A stretch of DNA of 64,000 bases, taken from Rikenellaceae bacterium (lineage in GTDB: Bacteria > Bacteroidota > Bacteroidia > Bacteroidales > Rikenellaceae). Both the position numbers and the translations under genes were made by a program. The DNA is taken from NCBI GenBank assembly GCA_902362705.1, contig CABIXK010000005.1, forward strand, positions 1-64,000, read 5' to 3'. Below, one piece after another: positions 53,226-63,643 of the stretch (position 1 is its first letter; every line of letters begins with the position of its first letter). The notes beneath the pieces are model-generated. The model saw only the letters and a list, made by a program, of their open reading frames with translations, had not been told where the DNA came from and did no database searches.

Positions 53226-54821
53226 ATGAAGTGTCTCAACATGAAAGCCTGCCTTGCGCTCGCGGCGCTCGTGGCAGCGTGTTCCTGCGCCAAGGAGCAG
53301 GACGTGGATACCGGACGGTATGAAACGCAGGCCCTGGCGGCGTGGATCCACCAGCACCGTCCCGACCTGGAGGGCAACCTGCAGGAGCCGGGCGGCTACT
53401 ATGTCGACGTGCTCGACGCGGGCGATCCGCACTACGGAGCCATCAACGACACGGTGTGCTGGGTGCGGTTCGACTACTCGGGGCGCGATCTCGGCGGCAA
53501 CATCGTCATGACGCGCGACGCTGCCGAAGCGGCGCTCGAGGGCACCTTCACCCGCTATACGCGCTATGTGCCGCTCTACCGCTATTGCGGCGAGCAGAAT
53601 ACGAGCCTGCTCGAGGGCACGTGGCTGGCCATGCGCAACGAGCTGACCCTCTCGGAGGAGTACTACACCAAATATAAGGACGATCCCGACCGCCGGATCA
53701 CCGACCGCCGGCTCAAGTTGCGCCGCGGCTCGAAGGTTGTGCTCTACCTCCCCTCGACGGTCGTCGGCGGCAGCGTCTCGGGCACGGGCGGCTACGAGGG
53801 GCAGTTCACCCTCGACGAGGGGCGTCCGATGATCGTGACGATGGCCGTGTGCGACACGGTGAAGAATCCCCTGGAGGCCGAGGGCCGCGCCGTGGACGCC
53901 TTCTGCACGCTGGCCGGCAACGGCGGGCTGCACCTCTACCAGAAAGAGAAGGCGGAGAGCGCGAAAGAGGCCGACGAGGAGGAGTCGTCGATCCCCTCCG
54001 ATCCCGAGGCGGCCGACCACCCCTACAACATCCCTGAGGCATGGTCGTCGGTCAACGACACCATTCCCCAGCTCTACGTCAACTACCGTTACCGTCCGGA
54101 GGAGACCTTCCGCTTCGAGGAGCCCTACCATGCGGGCTTCGAGCCCTACGTCGACGAGGCCTCGATGGCCGACATCGACCGGCGTATCGTCGAGGCGCTG
54201 CGCGAGCGTTTCGGCGAGGCGGCGACCGCCTACAAAGGGGTCAAGGAGCTCGACGCCGACTCGGTGAAACTCGAGGGCAAGGCCAAGATCTGGTACATCG
54301 CCCGGTTCCTCGACGGGTTCGTCCTCGATACGAACATCGACGAGGTGAAGCAGATCGTCTACGGCGAGGTGAAGCAGGCGGGCGAGGCGCTCGAATACAC
54401 GCCCAAGGACGGCGGCATGATCCAGGCTTTCTACTACACGGTGCCCAATCTCAAGTTCGGCCAGTGGGCGGCGCTCGTCACCTCGTCGACCCACGCCTAC
54501 GGCTCCTCGGGGCAGAGCGGATCGACCACCACCGAGTCCTCGTCGAACAACAGCATGGCCGACTACTACAACTACATCAACTACCTCAATTACGCCAACT
54601 CCTACTACGGCAGCAGCTACGGCGGCTACTACGGCGGCTATTACGGCAGTTACATGGGCGGCTACTACGACCCCTACTACGGCTACGGCGGCTACGGTTA
54701 CGGCTATGGTTACGGCAGCGGTTCGGACAACTCTACCACCACGACCACCACGTCGGTCAGCACGGAGGTCCCCTCTTTCACGCCCCTCATCTTTCAGCTC
54801 TACGTCGAGCCCGAGGAGTAG
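53226..54821 (+). CDS. FKBP-like lipoprotein with a Tyr/Gly-rich insertion
   Basis: 531 residues. Lipoprotein signal (MKACLALAALVAACSC from the second Met). Two FKBP-like units are visible: residues about 40-230 (WIHQHRPDLEGNLQEPGGYYVDVLD, LEGTWLAMRNELTLSEEYY, GSKVVLYLPS) and about 270-531 (GEALEYTPKDGGMIQAFYYTVPNLKFGQWAALVTSSTHAYG, ending SFTPLIFQLYVEPEE). Between the '...AYG' corner and the final strand of the second unit lies a low-complexity insertion: a Ser/Thr-rich part, then repeated Tyr and Gly (about 446-498; units such as YYGGYYGSYMGG), then Thr/Ser. This enlarges the loop that overhangs the FKBP active site. It probably forms an operon with the preceding lipoprotein gene; the function of the insertion is unknown. 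Confidence 0.68.
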   Translation: MKCLNMKACLALAALVAACSCAKEQDVDTGRYETQALAAWIHQHRPDLEGNLQEPGGYYVDVLDAGDPHYGAINDTVCWVRFDYSGRDLGGNIVMTRDAAEAALEGTFTRYTRYVPLYRYCGEQNTSLLEGTWLAMRNELTLSEEYYTKYKDDPDRRITDRRLKLRRGSKVVLYLPSTVVGGSVSGTGGYEGQFTLDEGRPMIVTMAVCDTVKNPLEAEGRAVDAFCTLAGNGGLHLYQKEKAESAKEADEEESSIPSDPEAADHPYNIPEAWSSVNDTIPQLYVNYRYRPEETFRFEEPYHAGFEPYVDEASMADIDRRIVEALRERFGEAATAYKGVKELDADSVKLEGKAKIWYIARFLDGFVLDTNIDEVKQIVYGEVKQAGEALEYTPKDGGMIQAFYYTVPNLKFGQWAALVTSSTHAYGSSGQSGSTTTESSSNNSMADYYNYINYLNYANSYYGSSYGGYYGGYYGSYMGGYYDPYYGYGGYGYGYGYGSGSDNSTTTTTTSVSTEVPSFTPLIFQLYVEPEE

Positions 54822-54846
54822 GGTCGCGACGCGGCCGGACATCTGG

Positions 54847-54881
54847 GCGGCGCCCTCCCGCAGGAGGGCGCCGCTTTTTTC
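54847..54881 (+). terminator. Terminator after the FKBP-like pair
   Basis: gcggcgccctcc (54847-54858) pairs with ggagggcgccgc (54863-54874), loop cgca, followed by T6. Confidence 0.9.
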
Positions 54882-54900
54882 GTAATTTCCGGCCGGAAAT

Positions 54901-54931
54901 TTGGAAATACCGAAAAAAAGAACTAATTTAG
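54901..54931 (+). promoter_or_regulatory. Probable promoter of the small HTH gene
   Basis: TTG (54901-54903), 20-bp spacer, TAATTTAG (54924-54931), one mismatch to TAnnTTTG. Confidence 0.5.
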
Positions 54932-54965
54932 TCAAGCAGAAACATCAACCTAAATCTAAAAGGAT

Positions 54966-55208
54966 ATGATTATCACATTCAACGAATTGCGCCGAATCAA
55001 GGATCGGCTGCCGAGCGGCAGTTCGCAGCGCATTGCAGATGAGTTAGGAATCGACGTGGAGACCGTCCGCAACTACTTCGGCGGTTCGCACACGGCGAAG
55101 GAGTGCGTGGGTGTGCATTTCGAGCCGGGACCCGACGGCGGCGTGGTGACGCTCGACGATACGGCGATCCTCGATGCGGCGATGCGTATCCTGGGAGAAA
55201 ATAAGTAA
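54966..55208 (+). CDS. Small helix-turn-helix DNA-binding protein
   Basis: 80 residues. The first half (ITFNELRRIKDRLPSGSSQRIADELGIDVETVRNYFGG) has a clear helix-turn-helix pattern in which 'SQRIADELGIDVETVRNYF' is the probable recognition part; the second half contains GPDGGVVTLDDTAILDAAMRIL. Similar small proteins occur across Bacteroidales as hypothetical DNA-binding proteins. It is a single gene with a ribosome site (aaagga) before ATG, between two strong terminators and just upstream of dnaK. Its targets are unknown. Confidence 0.75.
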   Translation: MIITFNELRRIKDRLPSGSSQRIADELGIDVETVRNYFGGSHTAKECVGVHFEPGPDGGVVTLDDTAILDAAMRILGENK

Positions 55209-55230
55209 GGACGGCTTCGCGCCGTTTCGG

Positions 55231-55257
55231 GGGCCTGCGGCGACGCAGGCCCTTTTT
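55231..55257 (+). terminator. Terminator after the HTH gene
   Basis: gggcctgc (55231-55238) pairs with gcaggccc (55245-55252), followed by T5. Confidence 0.85.
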
Positions 55258-55302
55258 CGTGCTGCCAAAATAGCACCTTCGGCGCCCGGAGGGGCGGGGT
55301 TT

Positions 55303-55328
55303 CTGCCAATCGTCTGACAAATTGGCAG
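55303..55328. promoter_or_regulatory. Inverted repeat over the dnaK promoter region (candidate heat-shock operator)
   Basis: ctgccaat (55303-55310) and attggcag (55321-55328) are perfect 8-bp inverted arms 10 bases apart. The TTG of the right arm is 21 bases upstream of agcgTTTG (55346-55353), a weak -7-like box, so a bound protein would cover the -33 region. The layout recalls CIRCE but the sequence differs. Confidence 0.5.
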
Positions 55329-55426
55329 TCGGCGGGGTTTGGTATAGCGTTTGTTCCAAGGGGGGACGTGCCCCGCGAGGGGTGCATATAAATAGAACGA
55401 AGAACAATTAAACTCAATAAAAGATT

Positions 55427-57346
<1,920 letters not shown>

Positions 57347-57381
57347 CCCCTCGGGCGGACCGCCCTCCCGCGACGAACGAT

Positions 57382-57414
57382 CCCCGCTCCGGATACTCCG
57401 GGGCGGGGGTTTTC
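57382..57414 (+). terminator. Terminator after dnaK
   Basis: ccccgctccgg (57382-57392) pairs with ccggggcgggg (57398-57408, one G-U pair), followed by T4. Confidence 0.8.
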
Positions 57415-57752
57415 GTGTGTCGGCGGGTTGCAGCCGCACAGACGAGCGGGGTCGGGCGGCGGTCGGGCGGCGGTTTTCAGGGGTTGAGGGGCGGTTTTCG
57501 GGCGGGGCGCCGCGGGGCTCGTTCGTCCGCGCCGCCCGCGCAGAGCGCCCCGACCCGGATGCCGGCGCCGGCCCCCTCGTGATCTGCCGCTGCGTCCGGC
57601 TCGCGAGGCGGTTTCCCGGACCTGCGCCGGCGCATGCTGCGGGCTGCGACGCCGTGTCCTCGACGTCGTACCGGCGATACGGTCCGCGGCGGTTCGCTCG
57701 CCGGCGGACGGGCTGCAACGGTTCACTTGCCGGTCGGCGGCTTGCATGACAG
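57415..57752. other. Non-coding GC-rich gap
   Basis: No gene, promoter or family-type repeat recognised in about 340 bases between dnaK and the convergent fucosidase gene. Only short gcggtcgggcggcgg-type simple sequence near 57446-57500. Confidence 0.5.
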
Positions 57753-57786
57753 AAAGGGAGGCGTTTTCTCGAAAACGCCTCCCTTT
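57753..57786 (-). terminator. Long hairpin, terminator of the fucosidase gene
   Basis: aaagggaggcgttttc (57753-57768) pairs perfectly over 16 bp with gaaaacgcctcccttt (57771-57786). It lies 22 bases after the fucosidase stop; only a short T run ends the stem. Confidence 0.7.
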
Positions 57787-57808
57787 GGTCGGTTGCTCCC
57801 GGGGCCGG

Positions 57809-59116
57809 TTATCGCTCCGCCACAGTCAGCTCGACGATGGTGTCCGCACCCGCGGGCACCTCGCCCAGGCGGAGCAGCACGCCCGCGTCGTCCTGCGCGA
57901 AGGAGACCTTGCTGCGGTCGGCGAAGCGCACGGCCTGCTTCACGCGCAGCCCCTCCAGCGGGAGGAAGAGCTCCTTGTCGGGGCAGTTGAAGATGTGGAC
58001 CCACACGCGGTCGCTGCGGCGCGTGGTGACGCCCCACGGGCGCGGTTCGACGGGGCCGGCCTCGGTGCCGTAGACCGTCTCGCCGTTGGCGCGCAGCCAC
58101 TCGCCCACGGCCGCGAGGCGCTCGAGCGCCGCCGCCGGGAGCGCTCCGTCGGGCTGCGGGCCGATGTTGAGCAGCAGGTTGGCGCCGCGCCCGGCCGCAC
58201 CGACCAGATAGCGGACGAGCCGCTCGGTCGACTTGTAGTTCTGGTCGGCGATGCGGTAGCCCCACATGCCGTTCATCGTCTCGCAGGTCTCGAGCGGCAG
58301 GCGGCTGATCTCCTGCCCCGAGAGCCCGGCGGTGTTCTCGCCCGGCAGGTCGCGCTCGAAGGCCTGCGCGTCCTCGCCCTCGAAGGGCGCGAGGTGGTGG
58401 TTGTTGATGACGAGGCAGGCGGGCTGTAGCTTGTGGATCAGCGCGTAGAGCTCGCCCAGGCGCCAGTCGAACGAGGGGTTGCGGTCCTGGTCCCACACGC
58501 CGTCGAACCAGATGGCCCCCACCTCGCCGTACTGGGTGAGCAGCTCGGTGAGCTGCGCCTTCATGAAGTCGAAATAGGCGTCGGCGTCCTCCTTCTCCGC
58601 GGGGCGGCCCGTGCCGAGGCCCGTGCGGCCGCGCGGAGCGTCCTCGCGCCACCAGTCGATGAGCGAGTAGTAGAAGTGGAGGCGGATGCCCTGGCGGTGG
58701 CACTCGTCCGCCAGCTCCTTCACCACGTCGCGGGCGAAGGGGGTCGCCTCGACGATGTTGTAGGGCGACTGCGCCGTGCGGAACATCGAGAAGCCCTCGT
58801 GGTGGCGCGTGGTGAAGCAGATGTAGCGGGCGCCCGCCTCGCGGAAGGCCGTGACCCACTCGCGCGCGTCGAAGCGTGCGGGATAGAAGCCCGCGGCGAG
58901 CTTCTCGTACTCGCGGTAGTGGAGGTTGGCGTTGGTCATGTGCCACTCGCCCTGCCCGAGCATGGCGTAGAGCCCCCAATGGAGGAAGATGCCGAAGCGG
59001 CCGTCGGCGAACTGCTGCCGCGCGGCGAGGTTCTCGGGTGCGGGTCGGTAGCCGGTTTGCGCCGAGAGGCCGCCCAGGCAGCAGAGCGCGGCCAGAAGGG
59101 TGGTGATTCGTTTCAT
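57809..59116 (-). CDS. Alpha-L-fucosidase (GH29)
   Basis: 435 residues with a signal peptide (MKRITTLLAALCCLGGLSAQ). GH29 features: RFGIFLHWGLYAMLGQGEWHM, ARYICFTTRHHEGFSMF, LHFYYSLIDWW, and the nucleophile Asp in GAIWFDGVWD. A C-terminal beta-sandwich (about 350-435) follows ANLLLNIGPQPDG. The enzyme removes terminal alpha-fucose from host or dietary glycans. The acid/base residue is not conserved in sequence in this family and cannot be assigned. Monocistronic; no transporter is attached. Confidence 0.94.
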   Translation of the reverse strand: MKRITTLLAALCCLGGLSAQTGYRPAPENLAARQQFADGRFGIFLHWGLYAMLGQGEWHMTNANLHYREYEKLAAGFYPARFDAREWVTAFREAGARYICFTTRHHEGFSMFRTAQSPYNIVEATPFARDVVKELADECHRQGIRLHFYYSLIDWWREDAPRGRTGLGTGRPAEKEDADAYFDFMKAQLTELLTQYGEVGAIWFDGVWDQDRNPSFDWRLGELYALIHKLQPACLVINNHHLAPFEGEDAQAFERDLPGENTAGLSGQEISRLPLETCETMNGMWGYRIADQNYKSTERLVRYLVGAAGRGANLLLNIGPQPDGALPAAALERLAAVGEWLRANGETVYGTEAGPVEPRPWGVTTRRSDRVWVHIFNCPDKELFLPLEGLRVKQAVRFADRSKVSFAQDDAGVLLRLGEVPAGADTIVELTVAER

Positions 59117-59189
59117 TTCGAAGGGTTAGGATTGTCGGTTAGTTGCAAAGATATGCGAATAAGTCGGAATATGAAAGCCGAGGCCCTCA

Positions 59190-60089
59190 TTATTGCGTGC
59201 GCCGGGGCGTGCCTCCCCGCTCGGCCATCCACATGCCCGATAGGATCAGCGCGGCGCCCGCCATCGCCGCGGCGGTGATCCGCTCGCCGATGAAGAGCGC
59301 AGCCGTGAGCATCGTCACCAGCGGGTTGAAGTAGATGTAGTTGGTGGCCCGCACGGCTCCCAGGCGGCGGATCACGGCGTTCCACACGAGGTAGCAGAGC
59401 ATCGAGGCGACCAGCCCCAGGAAGAGCAGGTTGCCCCACACGGCCGGGCGCGCCAGCAGCCACGCCGGGGGCGCCCCCGCGCCCGCGAAGAGCGCCGGCG
59501 AGATGGTCGCCAGCCCGTAGAAGAAGATCTTGCGCGTGACCAGCAGCGCCTCGCAGCGCCCCAGGATGCGCTTGACCAGCAGCGAGTAGAGCATCCACAG
59601 CAGGGCGGCCGAGAGCGCCAGCAGGTCGCCCGCGGGCGAGAGGCGGAGCACGAAGCGGCCGTTGAGCACCACGAGCACCATGCCGGCGAAGGCGATGAGC
59701 GAACCCGCGGTCTGGCGGCGCGTCATCCGCTCGCGCCGGTCGAGCGCCCCCAGGAGCAGGGCCGTCCACAAGGGGGCCGTGCAGACGATCAGCGAGACGT
59801 TGGAGGCGGGGGCGTATTGCAGGGCGATGTTCTCCGTGAGGAAGTAGAGCGAGCCGCCCGTGACGCCCGCGGCGAGGGCCAGCGCCTCGTCGGCCGCGCT
59901 GCCGAGCCACAGCCGCCGCGGCGCCAGCGGCAGGATGCACGCATAGGCCAGGGCGAAGCGCAGGAAGAAGATCCACGCGGGGGTGAGGCCGTGGGCGATG
60001 AGCACCTTGGTCGAGACGAAGGTGGCGCCCCACACCGAAACGGTGAACAGGGCGGCCAGGTGGTAGCGGTATGCACGCAGGCGTTCCAT
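59190..60089 (-). CDS. EamA/DMT-superfamily transporter
   Basis: 299 residues from ATG 60089 (MERLRAYRYHLAALFTVSVWGATFVSTK). Ten hydrophobic segments in two EamA halves (about 10-140 and 150-290), with the typical WGATF near the first helix and NYIYFNPLVTMLTAALFIGE near the ninth. Substrates of this family range from amino acids to metabolites; none can be assigned. The -7 box ends 5 bases before the ATG, so the mRNA may be leaderless. Divergent from secDF, monocistronic. Confidence 0.88.
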   Translation of the reverse strand: MERLRAYRYHLAALFTVSVWGATFVSTKVLIAHGLTPAWIFFLRFALAYACILPLAPRRLWLGSAADEALALAAGVTGGSLYFLTENIALQYAPASNVSLIVCTAPLWTALLLGALDRRERMTRRQTAGSLIAFAGMVLVVLNGRFVLRLSPAGDLLALSAALLWMLYSLLVKRILGRCEALLVTRKIFFYGLATISPALFAGAGAPPAWLLARPAVWGNLLFLGLVASMLCYLVWNAVIRRLGAVRATNYIYFNPLVTMLTAALFIGERITAAAMAGAALILSGMWMAERGGTPRRTQ

Positions 60090-60094
60090 ACGCG

Positions 60095-60125
60095 CAAAGG
60101 TAATCATTACGCGGCGATGCGTCAA
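60095..60125 (-). promoter_or_regulatory. Promoter directly before the DMT transporter gene
   Basis: Minus strand TTG (60125-60123), 20-bp spacer, TACCTTTG (60102-60095). The ATG begins at 60089, 6 bases after the last base of the box. Confidence 0.7.
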
Positions 60126-60249
60126 CGCCCGGAGGCGATTTTTGCGGCACGTCGGGCGCGCCCGGCGGCGGCCGCGGGGGCAAAATCCGCTTTTTTTCGG
60201 CGCGCGCCACTTTTAGCGTCTCTGTTTTCGCTTTTCATCATATTTTTTC

Positions 60250-60257
60250 TATCTTTG
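60250..60257 (+). promoter_or_regulatory. -7 box of secDF
   Basis: TATCTTTG, 53 bases before the ATG, in an A/T-rich stretch; TTC rather than TTG is found 20 bp upstream. Confidence 0.5.
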
Positions 60258-60310
60258 CACGCTAACCGAGCCGAAGAAAAACGTAAAACAAATCAAATAT
60301 TTATCGTTCC

Positions 60311-63300
60311 ATGCAAAGTAAAGGCTTTATCAAACTACTCGCCGTGCTTCTTGCGCTTGCGTGCGTTTACCAGCTCTCGTTCTCGTTCAAGACGCGGAGC
60401 GTAGAGAAGAAGGCGGCGGCCTATGCCGCGCAGTTCCCCCTCGCAGAACAGGCCGGGGCGGAGCAGCACTATCTGGATTCGGTCCAGAATCTCCCCGTAT
60501 ACAACATGCTGGGGGCCAAGAATTTCACCTATAAGGAGTGCAAGGAGAAGGAGCTCAACCTGGGCCTGGATCTCAAGGGCGGTATGAACGTCATGCTGGA
60601 GGTGCAGGTCGAGGACGTCGTCAAGGCGCTGGCCGGCGACAGCCAGAACGATCCGGCCTTCCGCGCCGCCATCGCCGAGGCCAACGAGGCGATCAAGCAG
60701 GGCGCCTCGAAGGACTACATCGACGACTTCGTGAAGGCCTACCAGAAGCACTCCGACGGCGCTTCGCTGGCCGCGATCTTCGTGAGCCCCGACCGCAAGG
60801 AGATCACGCTCGAGACCTCCGACGCCGAGGTGGCCAAGATCCTCAAGCGAGAGACCGAGGCCGCCATCTCCGCCTCGTTCAACGTGCTGCGCAGCCGTAT
60901 CGACCACTTCGGCGTGACGCAGCCCAACATCATGCGCCTGCCCAACTCGCACCGCATTCTGGTCGAGCTGCCGGGCGTCAAGGAGCCGCAGCGCGTGCGC
61001 AACCTGCTGCAGGGCACCGCGTCGCTCGAGTTCTGGACCACCTACGACGCCCGCGAGGTGCTGCCCGCGATGGTCGCCGCCGACAAGTTCATCCGCAGCG
61101 AGCTGACCGCAGCTCCCGCCGCGACCGAGGAGGTCGAAGTCGCCTCGACGGACGACGCTGCAGCCCAGGGCGAGGGTCTGATCGCCGAGGTGGGCGCCGC
61201 AGCCCGGGACGAGGAGGCCCGCACGGGCCGCTACGACCGTGAGCAGAACCCGCTCTTCGCGCTGCTCGATCCGTCGTTCGCCGGCGGTGCCGTGGTGGGT
61301 GCCGCCTACAAGGCCGACATGGCCGCCGTGGAGGCCTACCTGGCCGATCCTTCGGTGCGCGATCTCTTCCCCGCCGACCTCGAGTTCAAGTGGGGCGTCA
61401 AGGGCGAGGATGCCATCGACGGCCGCTACTATCTCTACGCCATCCGCATCTCGACCCCCGACGGCAAGGCGCCGCTCGACGGTTCGGTCGTCACCGACGC
61501 CCGCGAGCAGTATGCCGAGCGCGGCGCTACGGCCGTGGTTTCGATGGCGATGAACGCCGCCGGCACGCAGGAGTGGTCGCGCCTGACGGGCGAGAACATC
61601 GGCAAGTGCATCGCCGTGGTGCTCGACGGCTACGTCTACTCGGCTCCCGTCGTGCGCACGAAGATCGACAAGGGCACCTCGGAGATCTCGGGCGACTTCA
61701 CCATCCAGGAGGCCAAGGACCTCGCCAACGTTCTCAACTCGGGTAAGGTTCCCGCGCCCGCCAAGATCATCCAGGATACGGTCGTAGGCCCCTCGCTGGG
61801 TCAGGAGTCGATCGACGCCGGTCTGATGTCGTTCCTCATCGCCTTCATCCTGGTGCTGCTCTACATGGGCCTCTTCTACAAGACGGCAGGCTGGATGTCC
61901 GACCTCGCGCTGCTGACCAACGTCTTCCTGCTGATGGGCATCCTCGTCTCGTTCGGCGCCGTGCTGACCCTGCCGGGTATCGCCGGTATCGTGCTGACGA
62001 TGGGTATGGCCGTCGACGCCAACGTCATCATCTACGAGCGCATCAAGGAGGAGCTGCGCGGCGGCAAGGGCCTTTCGCTCGCCATCAAGGACGGCTTCTC
62101 GAAGGCCTACTCGGCCATCATCGACGGTAACCTGACGACGATCATCACGGGTATCGTGCTCTTCGTCTTCGGCAACGGTCCCGTCCAGGGTTTCGCCACG
62201 ACGCTCATCATCGGTATCATCACCTCGTTCCTGAGCGCCGTCTTCATCACGCGCCTGCTGATCGAGTGGGTCGTGGAGCGCTGGGGCTCGATCTCCTTCT
62301 CGCGCAAGTGGTCGGAGAACTTCCTCAACAACACCCACATCGACTTCATCGGCGCCCGCCGCATCGGCTACATCGTCACCGTGGCGCTCGTCGCCCTCTC
62401 GTGCCTCTCGTTCGTGGCGCGCGGTCTGAACCTGGGTGCCGAGTTCACGGGCGGCCGCGCCTACGTGGTGCGCTTCGACAAGGCCGTGTCGGCCGAGGAC
62501 GTGCGCCGCAACCTCGACGCCGAGTTCTCGAAGATCGCCGACGCCGACGCCCAGAACATCAGCTTCGAGGTGAAGCAGTACGGCAACGAGAACCAGATGC
62601 GCATCGTCACGCAGTACCGCTACGACGATACGTCGGACGAGGCTACGGCCGTGGTCGAGCGCATCATCTACGACGCCATGAAGCCGCTCTACACCTATGA
62701 CATCACCTTCGAGCAGTTCCGCAACACGCAGACCGACGAGAACGGTATCCTGACCGCCGACAAGATTGGCCCCTCGATCGCCAAGGACATGACCTGGAAC
62801 GCCATCTACTCGGTGCTCTTCTCGCTGCTCGCCATCGGTCTCTACATCACCTTCCGCTTCAAGCGCTGGCAGTGGGCTTCGGGCGCCACGATCGCCCTGG
62901 CGGTCAACGCTCTGTTCATCATCGGCCTCTTCTCGATGTTCTATGGCCTCGTGCCTTTCAACCTCGAGGTGAACCAGGCCTTCATCGCCGCGATCCTGAC
63001 CATCATCGGTTATGCGATCAACGACACGGTGGTGGTCTTCGACCGCATCCGCGAGTACCTGGGTCTCTATCCCAAGCGCAACCTGAAGGAGAACGTCAAC
63101 AACGCCATCAACTCGACCCTCTCGCGTACGATCAACACCTCGGGCACGACGCTTGTCACGCTGCTGGCCATCTTCTTCTTCGGCGGCGAGACCATCCGCG
63201 GCTTCATCTTCGCGCTGACGGTGGGTGTCGTCGTGGGTACGGCCGCTACGATCTTCATCGCAACGCCGGTGGCCTACGACCTGATGACCAAGCGCGGCAA

Positions 63301-63316
63301 GCTCGACAAGGAGTAA
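60311..63316 (+). CDS. secDF: Protein translocase subunit SecDF (fused)
   Basis: 1,001 residues. The SecD half starts with one membrane segment (about 5-23), then LNLGLDLKGGMNVMLEV, a large periplasmic domain that includes an Ala/Glu-rich spacer (about 265-305), and five membrane segments with GPSLGQESI and GMAVDANVIIYERIKEELRGGK. The SecF half begins near 675 (IDFIGARRIGYIVTVALVALS), with LGAEFTGGRAYVVRF and YAINDTVVVFDRIREY. SecDF uses the proton gradient to pull proteins through SecYEG on the periplasmic side. The fusion in one chain is usual in Bacteroidota. Confidence 0.97.
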   Translation: MQSKGFIKLLAVLLALACVYQLSFSFKTRSVEKKAAAYAAQFPLAEQAGAEQHYLDSVQNLPVYNMLGAKNFTYKECKEKELNLGLDLKGGMNVMLEVQVEDVVKALAGDSQNDPAFRAAIAEANEAIKQGASKDYIDDFVKAYQKHSDGASLAAIFVSPDRKEITLETSDAEVAKILKRETEAAISASFNVLRSRIDHFGVTQPNIMRLPNSHRILVELPGVKEPQRVRNLLQGTASLEFWTTYDAREVLPAMVAADKFIRSELTAAPAATEEVEVASTDDAAAQGEGLIAEVGAAARDEEARTGRYDREQNPLFALLDPSFAGGAVVGAAYKADMAAVEAYLADPSVRDLFPADLEFKWGVKGEDAIDGRYYLYAIRISTPDGKAPLDGSVVTDAREQYAERGATAVVSMAMNAAGTQEWSRLTGENIGKCIAVVLDGYVYSAPVVRTKIDKGTSEISGDFTIQEAKDLANVLNSGKVPAPAKIIQDTVVGPSLGQESIDAGLMSFLIAFILVLLYMGLFYKTAGWMSDLALLTNVFLLMGILVSFGAVLTLPGIAGIVLTMGMAVDANVIIYERIKEELRGGKGLSLAIKDGFSKAYSAIIDGNLTTIITGIVLFVFGNGPVQGFATTLIIGIITSFLSAVFITRLLIEWVVERWGSISFSRKWSENFLNNTHIDFIGARRIGYIVTVALVALSCLSFVARGLNLGAEFTGGRAYVVRFDKAVSAEDVRRNLDAEFSKIADADAQNISFEVKQYGNENQMRIVTQYRYDDTSDEATAVVERIIYDAMKPLYTYDITFEQFRNTQTDENGILTADKIGPSIAKDMTWNAIYSVLFSLLAIGLYITFRFKRWQWASGATIALAVNALFIIGLFSMFYGLVPFNLEVNQAFIAAILTIIGYAINDTVVVFDRIREYLGLYPKRNLKENVNNAINSTLSRTINTSGTTLVTLLAIFFFGGETIRGFIFALTVGVVVGTAATIFIATPVAYDLMTKRGKLDKE

Positions 63317-63399
63317 CGCGGCGCCTGCCCCGCCCCGCGGCGGGCGTATGGATTGATTTGCAATATGAAGCTTTCGCCGGAAACGGCGGGATGATATGA

Positions 63400-63447
63400 A
63401 AATAAACGAGGTTTCGGTTTGCAATCGTTACCTCGTTTATTTTTTTG
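63400..63447 (+). terminator. Terminator after secDF
   Basis: aaataaacgaggt (63400-63412) pairs with acctcgtttattt (63430-63442), 17-nt loop, followed by more T. Confidence 0.8.
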
Positions 63448-63492
63448 TATTGCATCATGCAATCGATATATGCTCTTGCGTTAGCTTTCATC

Positions 63493-63523
63493 TTGCCGTT
63501 AGACTCTGCCGGAATTAGATTTG
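63493..63523 (+). promoter_or_regulatory. Promoter of the right-end lipoprotein gene
   Basis: TTG (63493-63495), 20-bp spacer, TAGATTTG (63516-63523). The leader to ATG 63644 would be over 100 bases and contains a 28-codon open frame (63545-63631) that could be a leader peptide or chance. Confidence 0.6.
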
Positions 63524-63643
63524 TCCCACGAAAAAGCGGAGTTTATGCGCCGTATGTTCAAAGAGCTCTTTTACCTCATAATTTTTCCCTTCAGAAATGC
63601 GTGTGAAAAAATATCAGTATTTTTATGCTGATAATCGACCGCT

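Noticed and set aside
55303-55328. CIRCE element before dnaK
   Set aside because: The arms do not match ttagcactc/gagtgctaa, and the spacing is 10 rather than 9.
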